Assembly (NCBI RefSeq): GCF_001039355.2
Contig: NW_019775794.1
Span: 67,758-131,757, forward strand
Direction of reading: 5' to 3'
Source: Lingula anatina
Lineage: Eukaryota > Brachiopoda > Lingulata > Lingulida > Lingulidae
Length of the DNA: 64,000 bases
Shown in pieces: positions 44,375-56,045 of this stretch (position 1 is its first letter; each line of letters opens with the position of its first letter). Under the pieces are notes generated by a model. The model was given only the letters and a program-made list of their open reading frames with translations, was not told the DNA's origin and did not search any database. The position numbers and the translations under genes are program-made.

Positions 44375-44456
44375 CGTCTTCATCCTCTCGTTTTTCCTGT
44401 ACATTTACTTTGTACTCTGTCTCTGTGGCTATCTTCACACCACACCACATCCTCCC
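44375..44456 (-). CDS. polycystin-type gene, exon before 41531
   Basis: Reads GRMWCGVKIATETEYKVNVQ then EKREDED up to donor GACG|GTAAGT. 'MWCGV' plus a polar run resembles the segment after the second membrane helix (family MFYG/MWYGV). The donor phase joins 41457-41531 exactly. The acceptor (AACTACAAAG) is weak, so the exon may start elsewhere or the ATG may be an initiator. Confidence 0.5.
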
Positions 44457-45408
44457 CTTTGTAGTTGCGATTTAATATTCGTTGTTTGGGGGTGGTCGGC
44501 TCATGTCTTAGTTAAACTAACTCTTATCAAAATAACACGATGCAGGACTGGGCCCCTGGGGACGTGTGTTTTGACAGCGCCCCTGATTAAAAGCTTTGAG
44601 ATTGCTTTTGGGACGTTGGAGTTTAGATTGAAGTATAAAAGTCCCTTAGATGCGTTATCGCGTGTTTGTGAAGAGATGACAACGGTGATAGAACGTGTCC
44701 GTCTTATAATTCTGATTCGAAATATGTTAGATAACTATTTATTGCCGTATTCAATATATCGGCTGTTGTTTCACTTCGGTATGATGTGAGAGAGGTGTCT
44801 CGCCTCTGTATGTGTTTGACCTGAAGGGCTGACTGTACGAGATACGCACAGTGCGGCGGGGGAAACGAAAAAAATGGGGGGGGTGGACTGGTTGCAGAAA
44901 GCGCTTTTCGGTCAACAAGTGACCTTCATCAGCTGCAGAGCCCTGAAAAAAAAGGGGGGGCTGTGCTTAAACAAAGAAGTGAGAAACCAAAACACTTGGT
45001 TTAAGCCTTCATCACCGCGGTTGGAGAGAGGTTACATAAAAGGTTAAATAGCTTATTGGCCACCATGCTGCTTGTTATACTGACCTCAGCTCATGAGTCA
45101 TCTCTCGACCATCGTGTTTCAATGTTATGCATGTGAAAACTGTGTTAATATTACTGGTAGCAATCCCCATAAAAATACAACCGAATCCGGCTGTCATCTA
45201 AAGCAGCTGGGCCTGTCCTTCTCTGTCAAAGCCCAGAACTTATAAACAAAATAGTCGTTTTTGACTTGCGGTGATTTACTTATTTTTATGTGAAAAATGA
45301 ATCTCTATGAAGAAATCAGTATATTGCGATACGATACATTTTCATTAGCAGAAACCGTGTAAAAGTGACACACGATGCACGTTTAATGTGCAGTGATTCT
45401 TCACTTAC
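44457..45408. other. non-coding interval
   Basis: Contains a poly-G tract at 44876 and GAAAGCGCTTTTCGGTCAAC plus GACCTTCATCAGCTG, a phrase I associate with 3' ends of some retroelements. Identity is not certain. Confidence 0.3.
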
Positions 45409-45477
45409 GTGGTTTAACCGCCCCTTCTCTTCGTCACCCACTGTGAGCAAGATATCATCATCAATAGAAAAGTACTC
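45409..45477 (-). CDS. 23-codon exon, probably same minus-strand gene
   Basis: Between acceptor ACGTATATAACAG and a strong donor AACCAC|GTAAGTGAAG. Reads EYFSIDDDILLTVGDEEKGR then LNH, phase 0 at both ends, which allows joining to 44375-44456. Acidic and hydrophilic. Function not recognisable alone. Confidence 0.5.
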
Positions 45478-46425
45478 CTGTTATATACGTATTACGGCAC
45501 ATCATACTGATAATGTTTGCTATATATCAACATATTTATCGCTGCTTAACCTTGCGAAATTACAATGGTCTTATAGTTATTCAGTTTTTCAAGCAAGTTT
45601 TTTTATGACAGCTAGTTTAGAACTAATGGTTTACTAATGGTTCTAGACATGGTCTATCGAGCGAAATTTTATCGCGGGATGTACTACGATCAGTTGTGGG
45701 GCAATACTTATTAATAAAAAAAATGTTCTAATTCATCTCCAGTCAACATTGGTATTAAAGTATTTTTGTTTTCGTCTTTTAGCTGGATGAAATATTGAAG
45801 GTGACCGTGAAGTACATTGTTGTTAGTCGGGCTTTGTTAAAACTTCCCCGGCCACCAGCGCATAGAGTGACACATCTTTATCCTTTTTTGTTTGTTCTCC
45901 GCTCAGTGTTGATTAAATATTAGAACTTTTAACGGTCACCCGCTGGTTCTTCCAACTCCCTTATTAATTAAAAATTGGTTGCACCACTGCACAGGCTGAT
46001 TCAGTGCATGAGCACTACATCTTGTCCATTAGTGTAATGAACTTAAGATCTATTTAAACTGCAGCAGTCTAAATCGCGATCGTCAAAGGAATCTTTATTA
46101 ATACACCTTATTAATTGAAAAAATAAAAATTAAAAATACACTGACTGTGTATCATGATTTCAGTGAAATGATTTTTACTCCGGAGACATCTTAAAACGTA
46201 TCCTATAAAATCCAGATTGTAAGCGCAAGTGTGATTAACAATTTCTATAGTACAAGCGACAAGTTAAATGCTAGTCAGTTACGTGTCCGCTAATTGACTT
46301 GGATTGCTGCAACCAGAGTTGCATTATTCAAGGCCACGGCCAAACTTTTAATAATCAAACAGCATGTCCTTTGACCAAGTCTTATTCATTATAATTCATT
46401 GCAATTTTATGGAAATAATTTATTA
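45478..46425. other. non-coding interval
   Basis: Nothing recognised. Confidence 0.45.
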
Positions 46426-47880
46426 ATAATAATAATTTATTGAGCACATGAAATGAGTGTACATTTATAGGCTCTCTACACTACTTATTATAATATACTT
46501 AAGTTTAAATACATGTACATAGTAATAATAAAGTTAAAGTATAATACCAGGTGTTATCTCAATTTGGATAGCTTCCGTTTTCTCATAGCACTGTTTATAA
46601 ACTTTACAATTGCGGACACACCTCTCTCATTTGACACATTTAATAGGGCGGATAGTGTATCGTCTGCTAGACCCTGCACATTTACCTCTGGTAAGGCAGC
46701 AAATAATGTTTCTCTGTCCAGTTTATAAGTAGTACACTCAAGAAAAAAGTGAACTTCATCTTCCACTGCATTACAGTGAGGACACTTTCTGTCCTCAATT
46801 TTTGTTTTGGGGTGGGTATATCTGCCTCTTTCAATTTCTAACTCGTGGTCACTGACCCTCATTTTGGCTAGAATTTTTTTATAAGTAAAAGGGACTTTTA
46901 ATTCCAAATATGTCTCAGCTTCATAGGATTTCTTAATTTTGCTGTAGGTGCGGAGTTTGTTGTTGGTATTTCTATGGATTTCTTCCCAAAATTTTCGTTT
47001 TATTTCGTTAGTTATTTCTATTTCAAGATCTGGGTAGTTGTGGATTTCGCAATTATGTCTGTTTGTATTAAGTTCCCAACATATTTTAATATTTGACATT
47101 GTCTGATACCAGTTACTTCCGTTTTCTATTTTTTCCCTGTTATATGATTGTTTAACAATTCTGTTATCTGGGAGTTCTTGGAGTCTAGCACTGTATTTTG
47201 AGACTAATTTTACTATGTCCAAATATATTGGGAAGCGACCCATTTCTGCTCGGCAGGCATTATTGCTGGCAGATTTCCTTACACCTAATGCCCACTTACA
47301 AAATTTCAGGTGTACTTGCTCGAAAGGCATTTTATTTAGTTTTTCCAAAGTCATCTTTTTTTGTGATAATATTTCTTGTCCCCAGACTTCGCACCCATAA
47401 AGTAGTACGGGCTTTATCATTTTGTCAAAGAGTGACATTGAAAGGAGTGGAGAGGAGATTTCATTTGATGCTAGTGCTCTTTTTAAGGCAAAGATTGCTT
47501 TGAGGGCTTTTTGTTTTAGATTTTCCAAGGTTTTCTTTAGTGATTCCGTGTTAGTAAATATTACCCCTAAGTATTGATATTGTTTTACTATTTCAATTGG
47601 TCTATCATTTATGACAAAATTGAGTGATTCAGTTCTACCAGATTTATGAAAAACTATAACTTTTGATTTCTCTTCGTTTACACGTAATTTCTATCTCTCA
47701 CAATACCTCTCAAGTTTATTCAACAGTGTTTGCAAGCCATCTTTTGTTTTAGAAATCAAAACCAAGTCATCTGCATACAGTATATGACTTATTTCCGCAA
47801 CTTTGGAGGTGTCATTAACAGTGTAGAGTTTTATGTCATCAATAAAGATATCAATAATGATCATGCTTCAAATATAGACT
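46426..47880 (-). mobile_element. LINE, 5'-truncated, nearly open, one stop
   Basis: Read on the minus strand from 47880: FIDDIKLYTVND, then AEISHILYADDLVLISKTKD (RT catalytic YADD), LLNKLERYCER, a TAG where the family has Trp, KLRVNEEKSKVIVFHKSG, YQYLGVIFT, and from 47528 an uninterrupted 324 codons. These include LLYGCEVWGQE and the C-terminal RGRYTHPKTKIEDRKCPHCN then VHFFLECTTYKLDRETL zinc knuckle. Stop at 46554; 3' UTR ends in an ATT-rich tail at about 46426. Only one nonsense change, so a young insertion. CR1/L2-like by its C-terminus. Confidence 0.85.
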
Positions 47881-48414
47881 TTGATATCGCTTCCAAGCAA
47901 TCTGTATTAATTTAAAACGGTTTTTGAGACGACTGTGAATTGGACTGGATTTCATAGATCAAATACAACTTTTAGGGATAAATCAGCAAAGAGAAATGAT
48001 GAATAACAAAAATATGTTAAGCCCTGGGGGGAAGCTTCCTCAGGAGAGATGTTCTTATGATCGGGATGATCACGCCTTTCGACAGTATATACATGTAGCG
48101 CACCTAAGATAATAAAATGAAATTTTCAAAGGAATTAACAATATAAATCTTTCAGTTCCATTGAAATCTCATGTTCTTAAATATCAGTCACAATCCAATA
48201 ACGACCGTCACATAATACCAAGGCAGGACCCCTGCGGAAAAAGGTTGTTCAGTCGCGAAGAAAGACGAACGAGATAACGCCTGCTGAAAGGCCGTGTAAA
48301 AGAGAAAGGAGTACTCCTGCGCGGAAAAACGTCATTCAGTCGCGCGTTGTAAAGGCCAGCTTGCACTGTTCCGACGTCATTCCGCGGAGGCTGAAAAATC
48401 GGAAAGATTTGTTT
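47881..48414. other. non-coding interval
   Basis: Somewhat GC-richer near 48220-48380 (CAGTCGCGAAGAAAGACGAA), no exon seen. Confidence 0.4.
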
Positions 48415-49800
48415 TTGTGCTGTGAAAATGGGAGACTACCAATTCTGATGCAATAATACATTATGTTTAACTGCACAGTCAACATCAAATTTTAATTTTG
48501 CACAACAGGTAACACCTACGAAAGTAAAAGCATAATGCTTCAGGCCCATCAGAGTTCAAGTTTATACTTAGAAAGTGCCAGAATGAGAAAAATGAAAATT
48601 CCACACAAAATTGCATAAAATTCAATAATAAATGATAACCCAATTGACCTGGCTTTCTAATTTGAACTGCATGCCAATCCTAAAAATCATACTTATAAGT
48701 TAAATATAATAATAAGTAACACAGTTTTCTTTTCATAATGTTTGCAGTAGCAGTGCAAAAAGATTATTGTCAAATTTGATGTAACATTACATAATAAATT
48801 ATAGAATAATTATCACCATTTTTTTTTATTATTGACTATAAATTGCATCGACATGTAGAAAATTTGATTAACATTAGGCTTTATGTCCATGGGAGCTCCG
48901 AGTCCCACAATGAATATGCCAAAAAGATAATGAATATTTCACTAAGTGTATAACTTCCAGAAAAAGAAGCCAATTAGACTGCTTTTCCAACTCGGGCTGC
49001 ATTTTAGTCCTGTGTTTCTTTTTTGAAAGTTTGACAGTAATAAGTAACACCGTTTTCCCATAATGGTCATCATGGCAGCAGCACCAAATATTGTGTTTTC
49101 TTCTATTTTGATGCAACATTACATAATGCNAGCAAAGGTCTTCAGGATCATGGAACTTCAAATCATGGAACTTCAAAGTCACACCTTGAAAATGTCAATA
49201 AGTGAAAAATTAAATTTTCACAAAAAACTGTTAAATTGCCAGAAAAATTTACCAAACAGACTGCATTGCCTACTGAAGCTGTATTTTAGTCCCATGTTTC
49301 TTTCCTGTAAGTTTGAAAACAGTAAGTGACATGATTTTCCTTAAATGGTCATCATGGGAGCAGTGCCCAAAATAGGGGTTTCTTCAAATTTTGATGCAAC
49401 ATTACATAATGTTTAACAGCAAAATGACCATCAATTTTTAATTATAAAATATTAGTATCACGGATATTCAGAAAATGTGACTAGCAAAGGTCTTCAGGCC
49501 CATGGAACTTCAAAGTCAACTTATTTTTATATGACCAACTGAGAAAATTGATGAAATGGGGAAAGTATCAATAGAACAGTGTTGAATATCCAATTTCCTC
49601 CATTCTGAGAGTCTGAACATAGTGGATGATTGAATCTGACAAACTGCAATGATATGAGTTTATTTCCATTTTTGACACTTTATTACACAATACATAATAA
49701 CAAGTTTACCATCATTTTTACAAAATCAACTAACAATGTTGTAAAGATGCAGGAAATATCAAACAAACACTTTTACGTATCTTATTAGTTCAATAATGAG
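48415..49800. repeat. diverged tandem repeats of 250-350 bp
   Basis: Blocks around 48420, 48730, 49070 and 49340 share AATAAGTAAC or AGTAAGTGAC, then CATAATGGTCATCATGGCAG or a variant, then TTTGATGCAACATTACATAA. The single N at 49130 lies in this array. The open frames on both strands follow the repeat. Confidence 0.7.
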
Positions 49801-49849
49801 ACTGTTAACATGCCTAAGGATTGAATCTGAGGAAATGTGAAAAAAACAG

Positions 49850-50465
49850 TATAACTTCTAAAATAATGGCCTGATTATGCTGATTTTCGGACTCAACCTG
49901 CATTTTAGTAAGATTGACCACTCCTGTGAGTATAATGACAATTGGCCAATCTGTTTTTCTTATATTGTATTATCAGTGTTGCATATACAGGGTATATTGA
50001 AAAAAGTGAAAAAACAGCATAACTTCCCTAAAAATGGCCTGATCATGCTGATTTTCGAATTTGACCTGCGTATTATGAATATTCATCAGTTTTGTAAGTT
50101 TCAAGCCAAAAAGTAAAATGGTTTTCCACTCATCGTGTTATCGGTGCTGCATATATGCTGAAAAAAGTGAAAAAACAGCATAACTTCCATAATAATGGCC
50201 CGATCATGCTGATTTCGAACTTTACCTGCGTATTATGAATATTCATCAGTTCTGTAAATTTGAATACAAAATGTAAAACTGTTTTCCACTCATCGTGTTT
50301 ACGGTGTTGCATATATGCTGAAGAAAGTGAAAAAAAAAGCATAACTTCCCTTCAAATAGCCCGATCATGCTGATTTTCGAACTTGACTGGCGCATTATGA
50401 ATATTCATCAGTTCTGTAACTTTCAAGCCAAAAGGTAAAACGGTTTTTCACTTATCATGTTTACG
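49850..50465. repeat. 161-bp tandem repeat
   Basis: GCATAACTTCC starts at 50017, 50178 and 50339 (period 161), with an older unit at about 49850. Each unit carries GATCATGCTGATTTTCGAA, TATTATGAATATTCATCAG and TTCCACTCATCGTG. The same unit occurs twice at 55750-56040. Confidence 0.9.
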
Positions 50466-50534
50466 GTTAAAGTGCACGCCAACAGCGACGGCGACGGCGA
50501 CAGCGACGGCGACGACAGACGCAGATGACGGCTA

Positions 50535-50564
50535 TATGTACAGACACATCTGTGTCTGTACATA
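50535..50564. repeat. perfect 14-bp-arm palindrome
   Basis: TATGTACAGACACA, two bases, then its exact complement. Next to a (GCGACG)-type run at 50485-50515. Confidence 0.95.
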
Positions 50565-50634
50565 ATAAAAGGTGGAGCTTCTGAAATGCCGCTTGGGTTG
50601 GGACGTGGCAAATAAAAGAGAAGGAATGACTTAC

Positions 50635-50673
50635 CTTGTTCTTGGGGTCTTGTGTCTAAGCCCCAGATGCTTT
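50635..50673 (-). CDS. 39-bp minus-strand exon
   Basis: Acceptor AACCTGCTTAAG, donor GAACAAG|GTAAGTCA. Reads SIWGLDTRPQEQ, phase 1 at both ends, and joins in phase to the exon at 50786-50918. The duplicate locus at 55445-55465 has only a shortened form of it. Confidence 0.45.
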
Positions 50674-50785
50674 CTTAAGCAGGTTTGTTGTAAAGTCCTT
50701 ACTAATACTAGTCTTCTTTCCGTGCTGTCCTACTGAGTGGCAAAGGATGTCTGATTGTTAGACAGTAAAAGTTGTGGTTACTTAC

Positions 50786-50918
50786 CCTTGTGGACCAGTA
50801 GTGGACAATGTGATGTAATGCTCACCCTTTGAAGTGTGCCTGTGCAGCCATGAAGTCTGGTGTCCAGATGTTAGATTATGTTCAGAAGTGAGACTCCCTG
50901 TGATATTGCCAGCAAGTA
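50786..50918 (-). pseudogene. minus-strand exon, 11 bp shorter than its duplicate
   Basis: Counterpart of 55564-55707. Reads LAGNITGSLTSEHNLTSGHQ then TSWLHRHTSKGEHYITLS, then loses the frame because ACCTGCCATTG (plus-strand) is missing. The donor GTAAGT is kept. The Tc1 element lies 33 bp upstream on its own strand. Confidence 0.5.
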
Positions 50919-50951
50919 CTTGGTTATAAAAGTAATTATAGTTTGCAACTA

Positions 50952-52318
50952 CACACACTGGACAAAAGAAGTGTCACCCCTACTGAGCCAATACTATGGG
51001 GGAGATAAATGACTGTGGAATGATATGCTCCTGGTATCATTTTATTAACATCAAATTTCACAAAAAATCACAAAATGAGAACAAAATATACATTCTACCA
51101 AAATATGCAGTTTTAACTCCAAAATTAGTACTTAGTGGCATAGCCACGTGACCTAATAATAGGTGCCAGTCTACGAAGCAAGGTTTCATATAATTGTCTG
51201 ATGCGTTCAGGGCTTATGCTGGCCAAAGCATGAAACACTGAATATAACAGAGTTTCTCTGCTGGTTAGACGGGCATTTGTAAAAAGTTTTGACATATCAT
51301 TCCACACATATTCTTTTATGTTTGCACCCGGACTCTGGGCAGGCCACATCACCCTGCGAATGTCCTGTTGGTCAAACCAATCATCAACTGCTCTGGGCCT
51401 GTGATAAAGAGCATTGTCATCCTGGTGAAAAAATGGATAATTCCTGTCACCAAACATGTTAGTAATAGATGGTAGCAAGCCTGACTCCAAAACATCGATA
51501 TATTTCCAGTGATTCATGTTTCAATTAACCACTATCAATTCGCCCAAACCATGGATGCTGATGCAGCCCCACACCATGATGAATATGCTGCTCCGGGTTC
51601 GAAAATTCAGTGCATGTGGTTCAAATGCTTTACCAGCAGTTTGCCAGCATAGTACCCGTCTGTCATCAGAGGTCAGACCAAACCGACACTCATCAGAAAA
51701 AATATATAGGACCAATTGTCATGAACTGTCCAGTTCCAGATCCTGTTGACCCTAGTTTACTCTACGTTGCCTGTTTTGTAACGATATAAGAGGTTTCAGT
51801 CTTGCTACCCTGCTGTACACTCTCAGAGCATGTAACCGACGCCTAGCAATTTTCACAGACACATTCTTATGTGTGAAATTGTTACACTGTGTTGTCAACT
51901 GACAAGCAGTGTCGAACTTTGACAACCTGGACATCAAAATCAGTCGTCGGTCTTCACGGCCAGTAGTTTTTCTTGGACGACCCATCAGAGGCAATTTGTC
52001 TCTTGATCCAGTGTTTCTATACCGAGACCAGACCCTCTGCACGGTTCTGACTGAACAATTCAATTGTATCGATATTCTGACATTACTTATGTTCCGCCTC
52101 TTCAGGTTAATAACTTCCACCTATAACCGTTAAATAATTGCCTGTATCTTAACATAACATTTGCTGTACATGTACAAGACCAACAATACAATTCCATGGT
52201 ATAGCGGTTTTATACTCATTAGTCACATTATAAGTAGACCAGGCATTATAAGTACCCAAGATCTGCCTACTTTCATTACTCTGAGTTAGGGGGTGACACT
52301 TCTTTTGTCCAGTGTGTG
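50952..52318 (-). mobile_element. Tc1-type DNA transposon, 1367 bp
   Basis: Inverted ends CACACACTGGACAAAAGAAG... and its mirror at 52290-52318, about 29 bp, flanked by TA on both sides (50950-50951 and 52319-52320). The duplicate locus near 55737 shows the site without insertion (GCAACAATAATTCTGG). The transposase is on the minus strand. Confidence 0.95.
51125..52120 (-). pseudogene. Tc1 transposase, D,D34E, inactivated
   Basis: The N-terminal part (52120-51752) is the helix-turn-helix DNA-binding region (NVRISIQLNCSVRTVQRVWS, GRPRKT). TAG at 51754 and compensating frame changes follow. 51715-51524 has FSDECRFGL (first Asp) and MVWGCISIHG. TGA at 51523 interrupts. 51517-51125 has HQDDNALYH (second Asp), then 34 residues to Glu in ANIKEYVW, and ends ATKY. 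Two stops and a small frameshifted segment mean no active protein. The Asp of the usual SPDLNP motif is Gly here. Confidence 0.9.
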
Positions 52319-52320
52319 TA

Positions 52321-52581
52321 TAATTCTGGATTTATAACAAAGCTTTATGGAATAAAATTTTTGCTAAGTTTTATTATTATGTGTGTGGGTGTGGGCGAAA
52401 ACGGGAGTCACCCTATTGAACGTAGGTTGGGAACTGATGAATGAAAATAAGTAAACTTAGTTAGAATGACGTAACACATAATTATAAAAGGTGAGATTTT
52501 GATATGCCGCCAAACGAAAGACTGCGCCGATTGTCTCCCCACCCAAATATTTTTTGAATTGAGAGAATGTTAGACAGAAGT

Positions 52582-52639
<58 letters not shown>

Positions 52640-53560
52640 CCTCTGCTGAATATGTGGTGTTGCCGTAATAGGTAAAGGTGACTTACTCGTTGAGCAACAC
52701 GCAGTGTATGCGGCTGAAGAGAGTAATGCTTTAATATACAAGGTTGACTTGGTTGTAATTACTTTTACTGGTGTAATTTGTAGTCTATTTCATATATATA
52801 TATGTAAAGATGCACGTATGTTAACTATATAAATAAATATGGCGTGTCGCCGTAGTAACTGTTCCATGGTCATAGTTCTAGCGTTATCACGTGTCTCGCA
52901 CTGTTGCTAGGCCGTACGCAGCTATTTCCATGACGGAGGAAGGCTCCATATACCCTGTAAATGGCATGTGAAATTAAAAGCGAATGTAACGAGAAAAGAC
53001 ATCAGGGCCCCGTATCTCGAAAGCTTCGCTATTTTGCGCACGTGCGCGAGCATGGCGAGCGTGCGTTATTTGCTAGTGCGATTGCACCCACCTGCTACCT
53101 CGAAGCCTTAGCAAACGCAACGCAATTATAACCTCAAACTCTACTAAAATTCGATTGTCGCATAAAGTGAAGACGTTATAACACACTTACACAAAATGTA
53201 ATTTTTTTCACCATGACGCAAATCAAGAGGTTGTTTTTATTTATAGGAATATCATAATTACAGATATTGATATTTAAAGTATTTGACACCAATAAAATGT
53301 CAAAAAACAATTCAATAAGCGAAGCTTGGACTGACACAATTACTGACACATTGGTGAGTAGGGTTCACTCTCACAATAATAGACATTGAGGAAGGTCACG
53401 GTGCGACTGAATGCTTTGTTTCTGCTTTTTCATTTTGTGTAGAAAATGACACTTTTAAATTTATTATTATTATCAATAGACTCCACGAATGAATTAAATT
53501 CACCAGAAAATATGAAATGATGTATGAAATGTTTAATGTTGACATCGATACCTGTCTGCA
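52321..53560. other. non-coding; long (TA)n at 52588-52638
   Basis: A TA microsatellite of about 50 bp and a shorter one near 52795. A GC-richer patch at 52990-53130 (GGGCCCCGTATCTCGAAAGC...) has no partner found. No gene seen. Confidence 0.5.
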
Positions 53561-53584
53561 GGACTTAAAATACTAAGTAATGGG

Positions 53585-53745
53585 TATCCACTGGACGTTA
53601 AATCCCAGGAAATTATGTCCTAGGACATACGTTCCTAGGAATGGAAGAGCCAGGACATGCATTCCCAGGACTTAGTGTCCGCAGGACATTCATTCCTAGG
53701 AATACATGTCCTACGGACATGCATTAGGGCGGACATCCATTCCCT
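53585..53745. repeat. cluster of short palindromic motifs
   Basis: Within 160 bp the words GTCCTAGGACATACGTTCC, TTCCTAGGAAT, AGGACATGCATTCCCAGGAC, GGACATTCATTCCTAGG and GGACATGCATT recur in both orientations, separated by 15-30 bp. Confidence 0.75.
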
Positions 53746-55440
53746 TCACACCAGCAATGTCATAGTGCAACCTAAAATTGTTCCTAAGGTGCCCCCTATC
53801 ATATGATGGTCAAGTGGTTCCCAGAGTATTCCTTTATTTGATCTGGTTCAGGTTTTCAACGGTGACTTCCATTAGTGTTTTGGCACCAATGTGGTATCCA
53901 CTCCAAATAGTGACGCTGTCAATGACCCTATAGTCACTTAAGATGTGGCACACGCCTTGTCGTAGGCATCTTCAGGATGTCTGTAAACTCTCTTTTGACC
54001 AGTTTAGCGGTACGGGTGAAATATGACCTCAATAAAGAAAGCCACGCGGTTTCAGTGTTCTACCCAGAAACGGTCATGGTCCCCAATTCATTAAGGAAAC
54101 AGACTACGCTGTTTTGTTGTTTACAGTGGCTTCCTCAGAGGTCGCCTGATATCCTAACCTGCTGAAACCATTTTGGTGTTCGCCAAGAGCCTTGAAAAAC
54201 GCGTTTTGGTGACAATTTGCCCCTCATTCAAAACGGACTGGGTGGTTTTGGTTTAATTGCAGCAGCATATCCTCAAGGACAGCGAGTCCTGTACCCTGGT
54301 GGTAAGCTGTCGATACATTGGGCGAGGTCTCTGTGTAGATGCATCAGTCTGGGCATAACTCTATAAAACTGTGCAGACCATTCCGTTTGACACAATAATC
54401 TGTCTGGCAGTGTCTGTTTTTTCGCGTCATTCTGGCACAGCTTAACGATTTTATAAAACACTGCTTAACTCATTTTACACACTGCAGAACCGACGGCTTG
54501 TATGCAAAATTTCAAATTGTCCAATACAGTATTTGCCGACATATGGATACTTTTTTGACAGAACCATGCTGCATCCACGCCAAGCTTTAAATTGTAAATA
54601 TGCAGCTACATTGAAAAGAATACTGGGACAGAGTTTGTCCAATTCTTTATTATTAATGAAGCGGTGTTCGTCAGAGACATAAAATGCATGCACAAAGCAT
54701 TGTGTTCAAAAGTATACGATGGCAGAGTTTGTCATGTTTATTATACTTAGAGGGCGGTATTCTCCAAAAATTGAAGTATATGTGGCTAAAAACTATAGAC
54801 AGAGTTTGCCTGGGATATAAATATCCTGTGCTAAATAATAATAAGGTTTGTGGTGTTCGCCTGGTGTAAAGAAAGATATAGGATATGTTGTGATACCCAA
54901 AATCCTATTTATGAAGGCATACCCCTTTTTAGACGGAGGTCGTGGTGCGATTGTTGCGCCAAGGATGTATCCTTCCGCTGTGTATGTTTTGGAGTATAAT
55001 GAAGCATATGGTTTAGTAAGGACTACACGAATGTGTAAAACGAGATTAAATAAATGGAAGCAGCAAGTTGCATTTGGCAGCTGCCCGTGGGCTAGGTGGC
55101 GAGGTAATTATGCCGTGCACGGGTGCACTATATGGGAAGCGCCATATTGAAAATGAAGTAGCAGGAGACCGTCGCTCGTGTAGTTACCTTACAGCTCCGG
55201 TAATAGATAGTATGTAAGGCAAACGCTAGGATAAGTGTGAATGCCAGTGAAGGTTACTTGCGAGAAAATACTAATTTTGAGTGAGGTTGTAAGTGTTGGA
55301 GGCAGGCGTGCACGTTTGACCTTTGCTCATTTTTGTTTACGAGCGAGCGAGACTGGCGCAAGTGCACGCGGTAGCTAATAATATAATACAGACCGCTATG
55401 GTACCGCCCTGGTACGTGTGTACAATGAATGATAATAAAA
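53746..55440. other. no supported gene
   Basis: Several frames of 60-100 codons on both strands (for example 54848-55150 plus, 54273-54461 minus) with no motif, splice context or repeat partner. Possible decayed element, not assigned. Confidence 0.35.
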
Positions 55441-55444
55441 AGGC

Positions 55445-56045
55445 CTACCTTGCTTTCTTAAGCAGGTTTGTCGGATAGTCCTTACTAGTCTCCTTTCCGT
55501 GCTGTCCTACTGAGTGGCCAAGGGCTGTCTGATTGTAAGACTGTAAAAATTGTGGTTACTTACCCTTGTGGACCAGTAGTGACCTGCCATTGGACAGTGT
55601 GATGTAATGCTCACCCTTTGATGTGTGCCTGTGCAGCCATGAAGTCTGGTGTCCAGATGTTAGATTAAGTTCAGAAGTGAGATTCCCTGTGATATTGCCA
55701 GCAAGTACTTGGTTACAAAAGTAATTATAAATTGCAACAATAATTCTGGATAAATAAAATAAAACAGCATAACTTTTGAAATAATGGCCCGATAATGCTG
55801 ATTTTCGAACTGGACCTGCATGTAATGAATATTCATTAGTTACCCTGTATGTAAGTTTCAAGCCAAAAGGGAAAAAAATTCCCACTTATCGTTTTATCAG
55901 TGTTGCATAAAAAAGAAAAAAGTGAAATAACAGCATAACTTCATAATGACGATTTTCGAAGATGACCTGAATATTATGAATATTCATCAGTACTGTAAGT
56001 TTCAAGCCAAAGGGTTTAAGGGTTTTCCACTTATCGTGTACATAA
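55445..56045. repeat. second copy of the 50-kb locus
   Basis: 55450-55745 matches 50675-50950 and then continues with the sequence found after the Tc1 element (ATAATTCTGGAT), followed by two 161-bp-type units. In the first locus those units lie on the other side, so the copies are permuted. Confidence 0.85.
55564..55707 (-). CDS. minus-strand exon, intact copy
   Basis: 144 bp between acceptor TTTTGTAACCAAG and donor CACAAGG|GTAAGT, phase 1 at both ends. Reads LAGNITGNLTSELNLTSGHQ, TSWLHRHTSKGEHYITLS, NGRSLLVHK. Three N-glycosylation-type NxT/S sites fall in the first half. Family not certain; in a polycystin-1-type gene a PLAT domain would be expected near here, but the match is weak. Confidence 0.5.

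Noticed and set aside
44876-44945. Penelope-like element 3' end
   Set aside because: Only one familiar phrase (CGGTCAACAAGTGACCTTCA) and no coding part; too little to name a family.
55564-55707. Firm PLAT-domain call for the duplicated exon
   Set aside because: Position in a polycystin-like gene would fit, but the residues (only a loose W...G-Y pattern) do not support it without an HMM.
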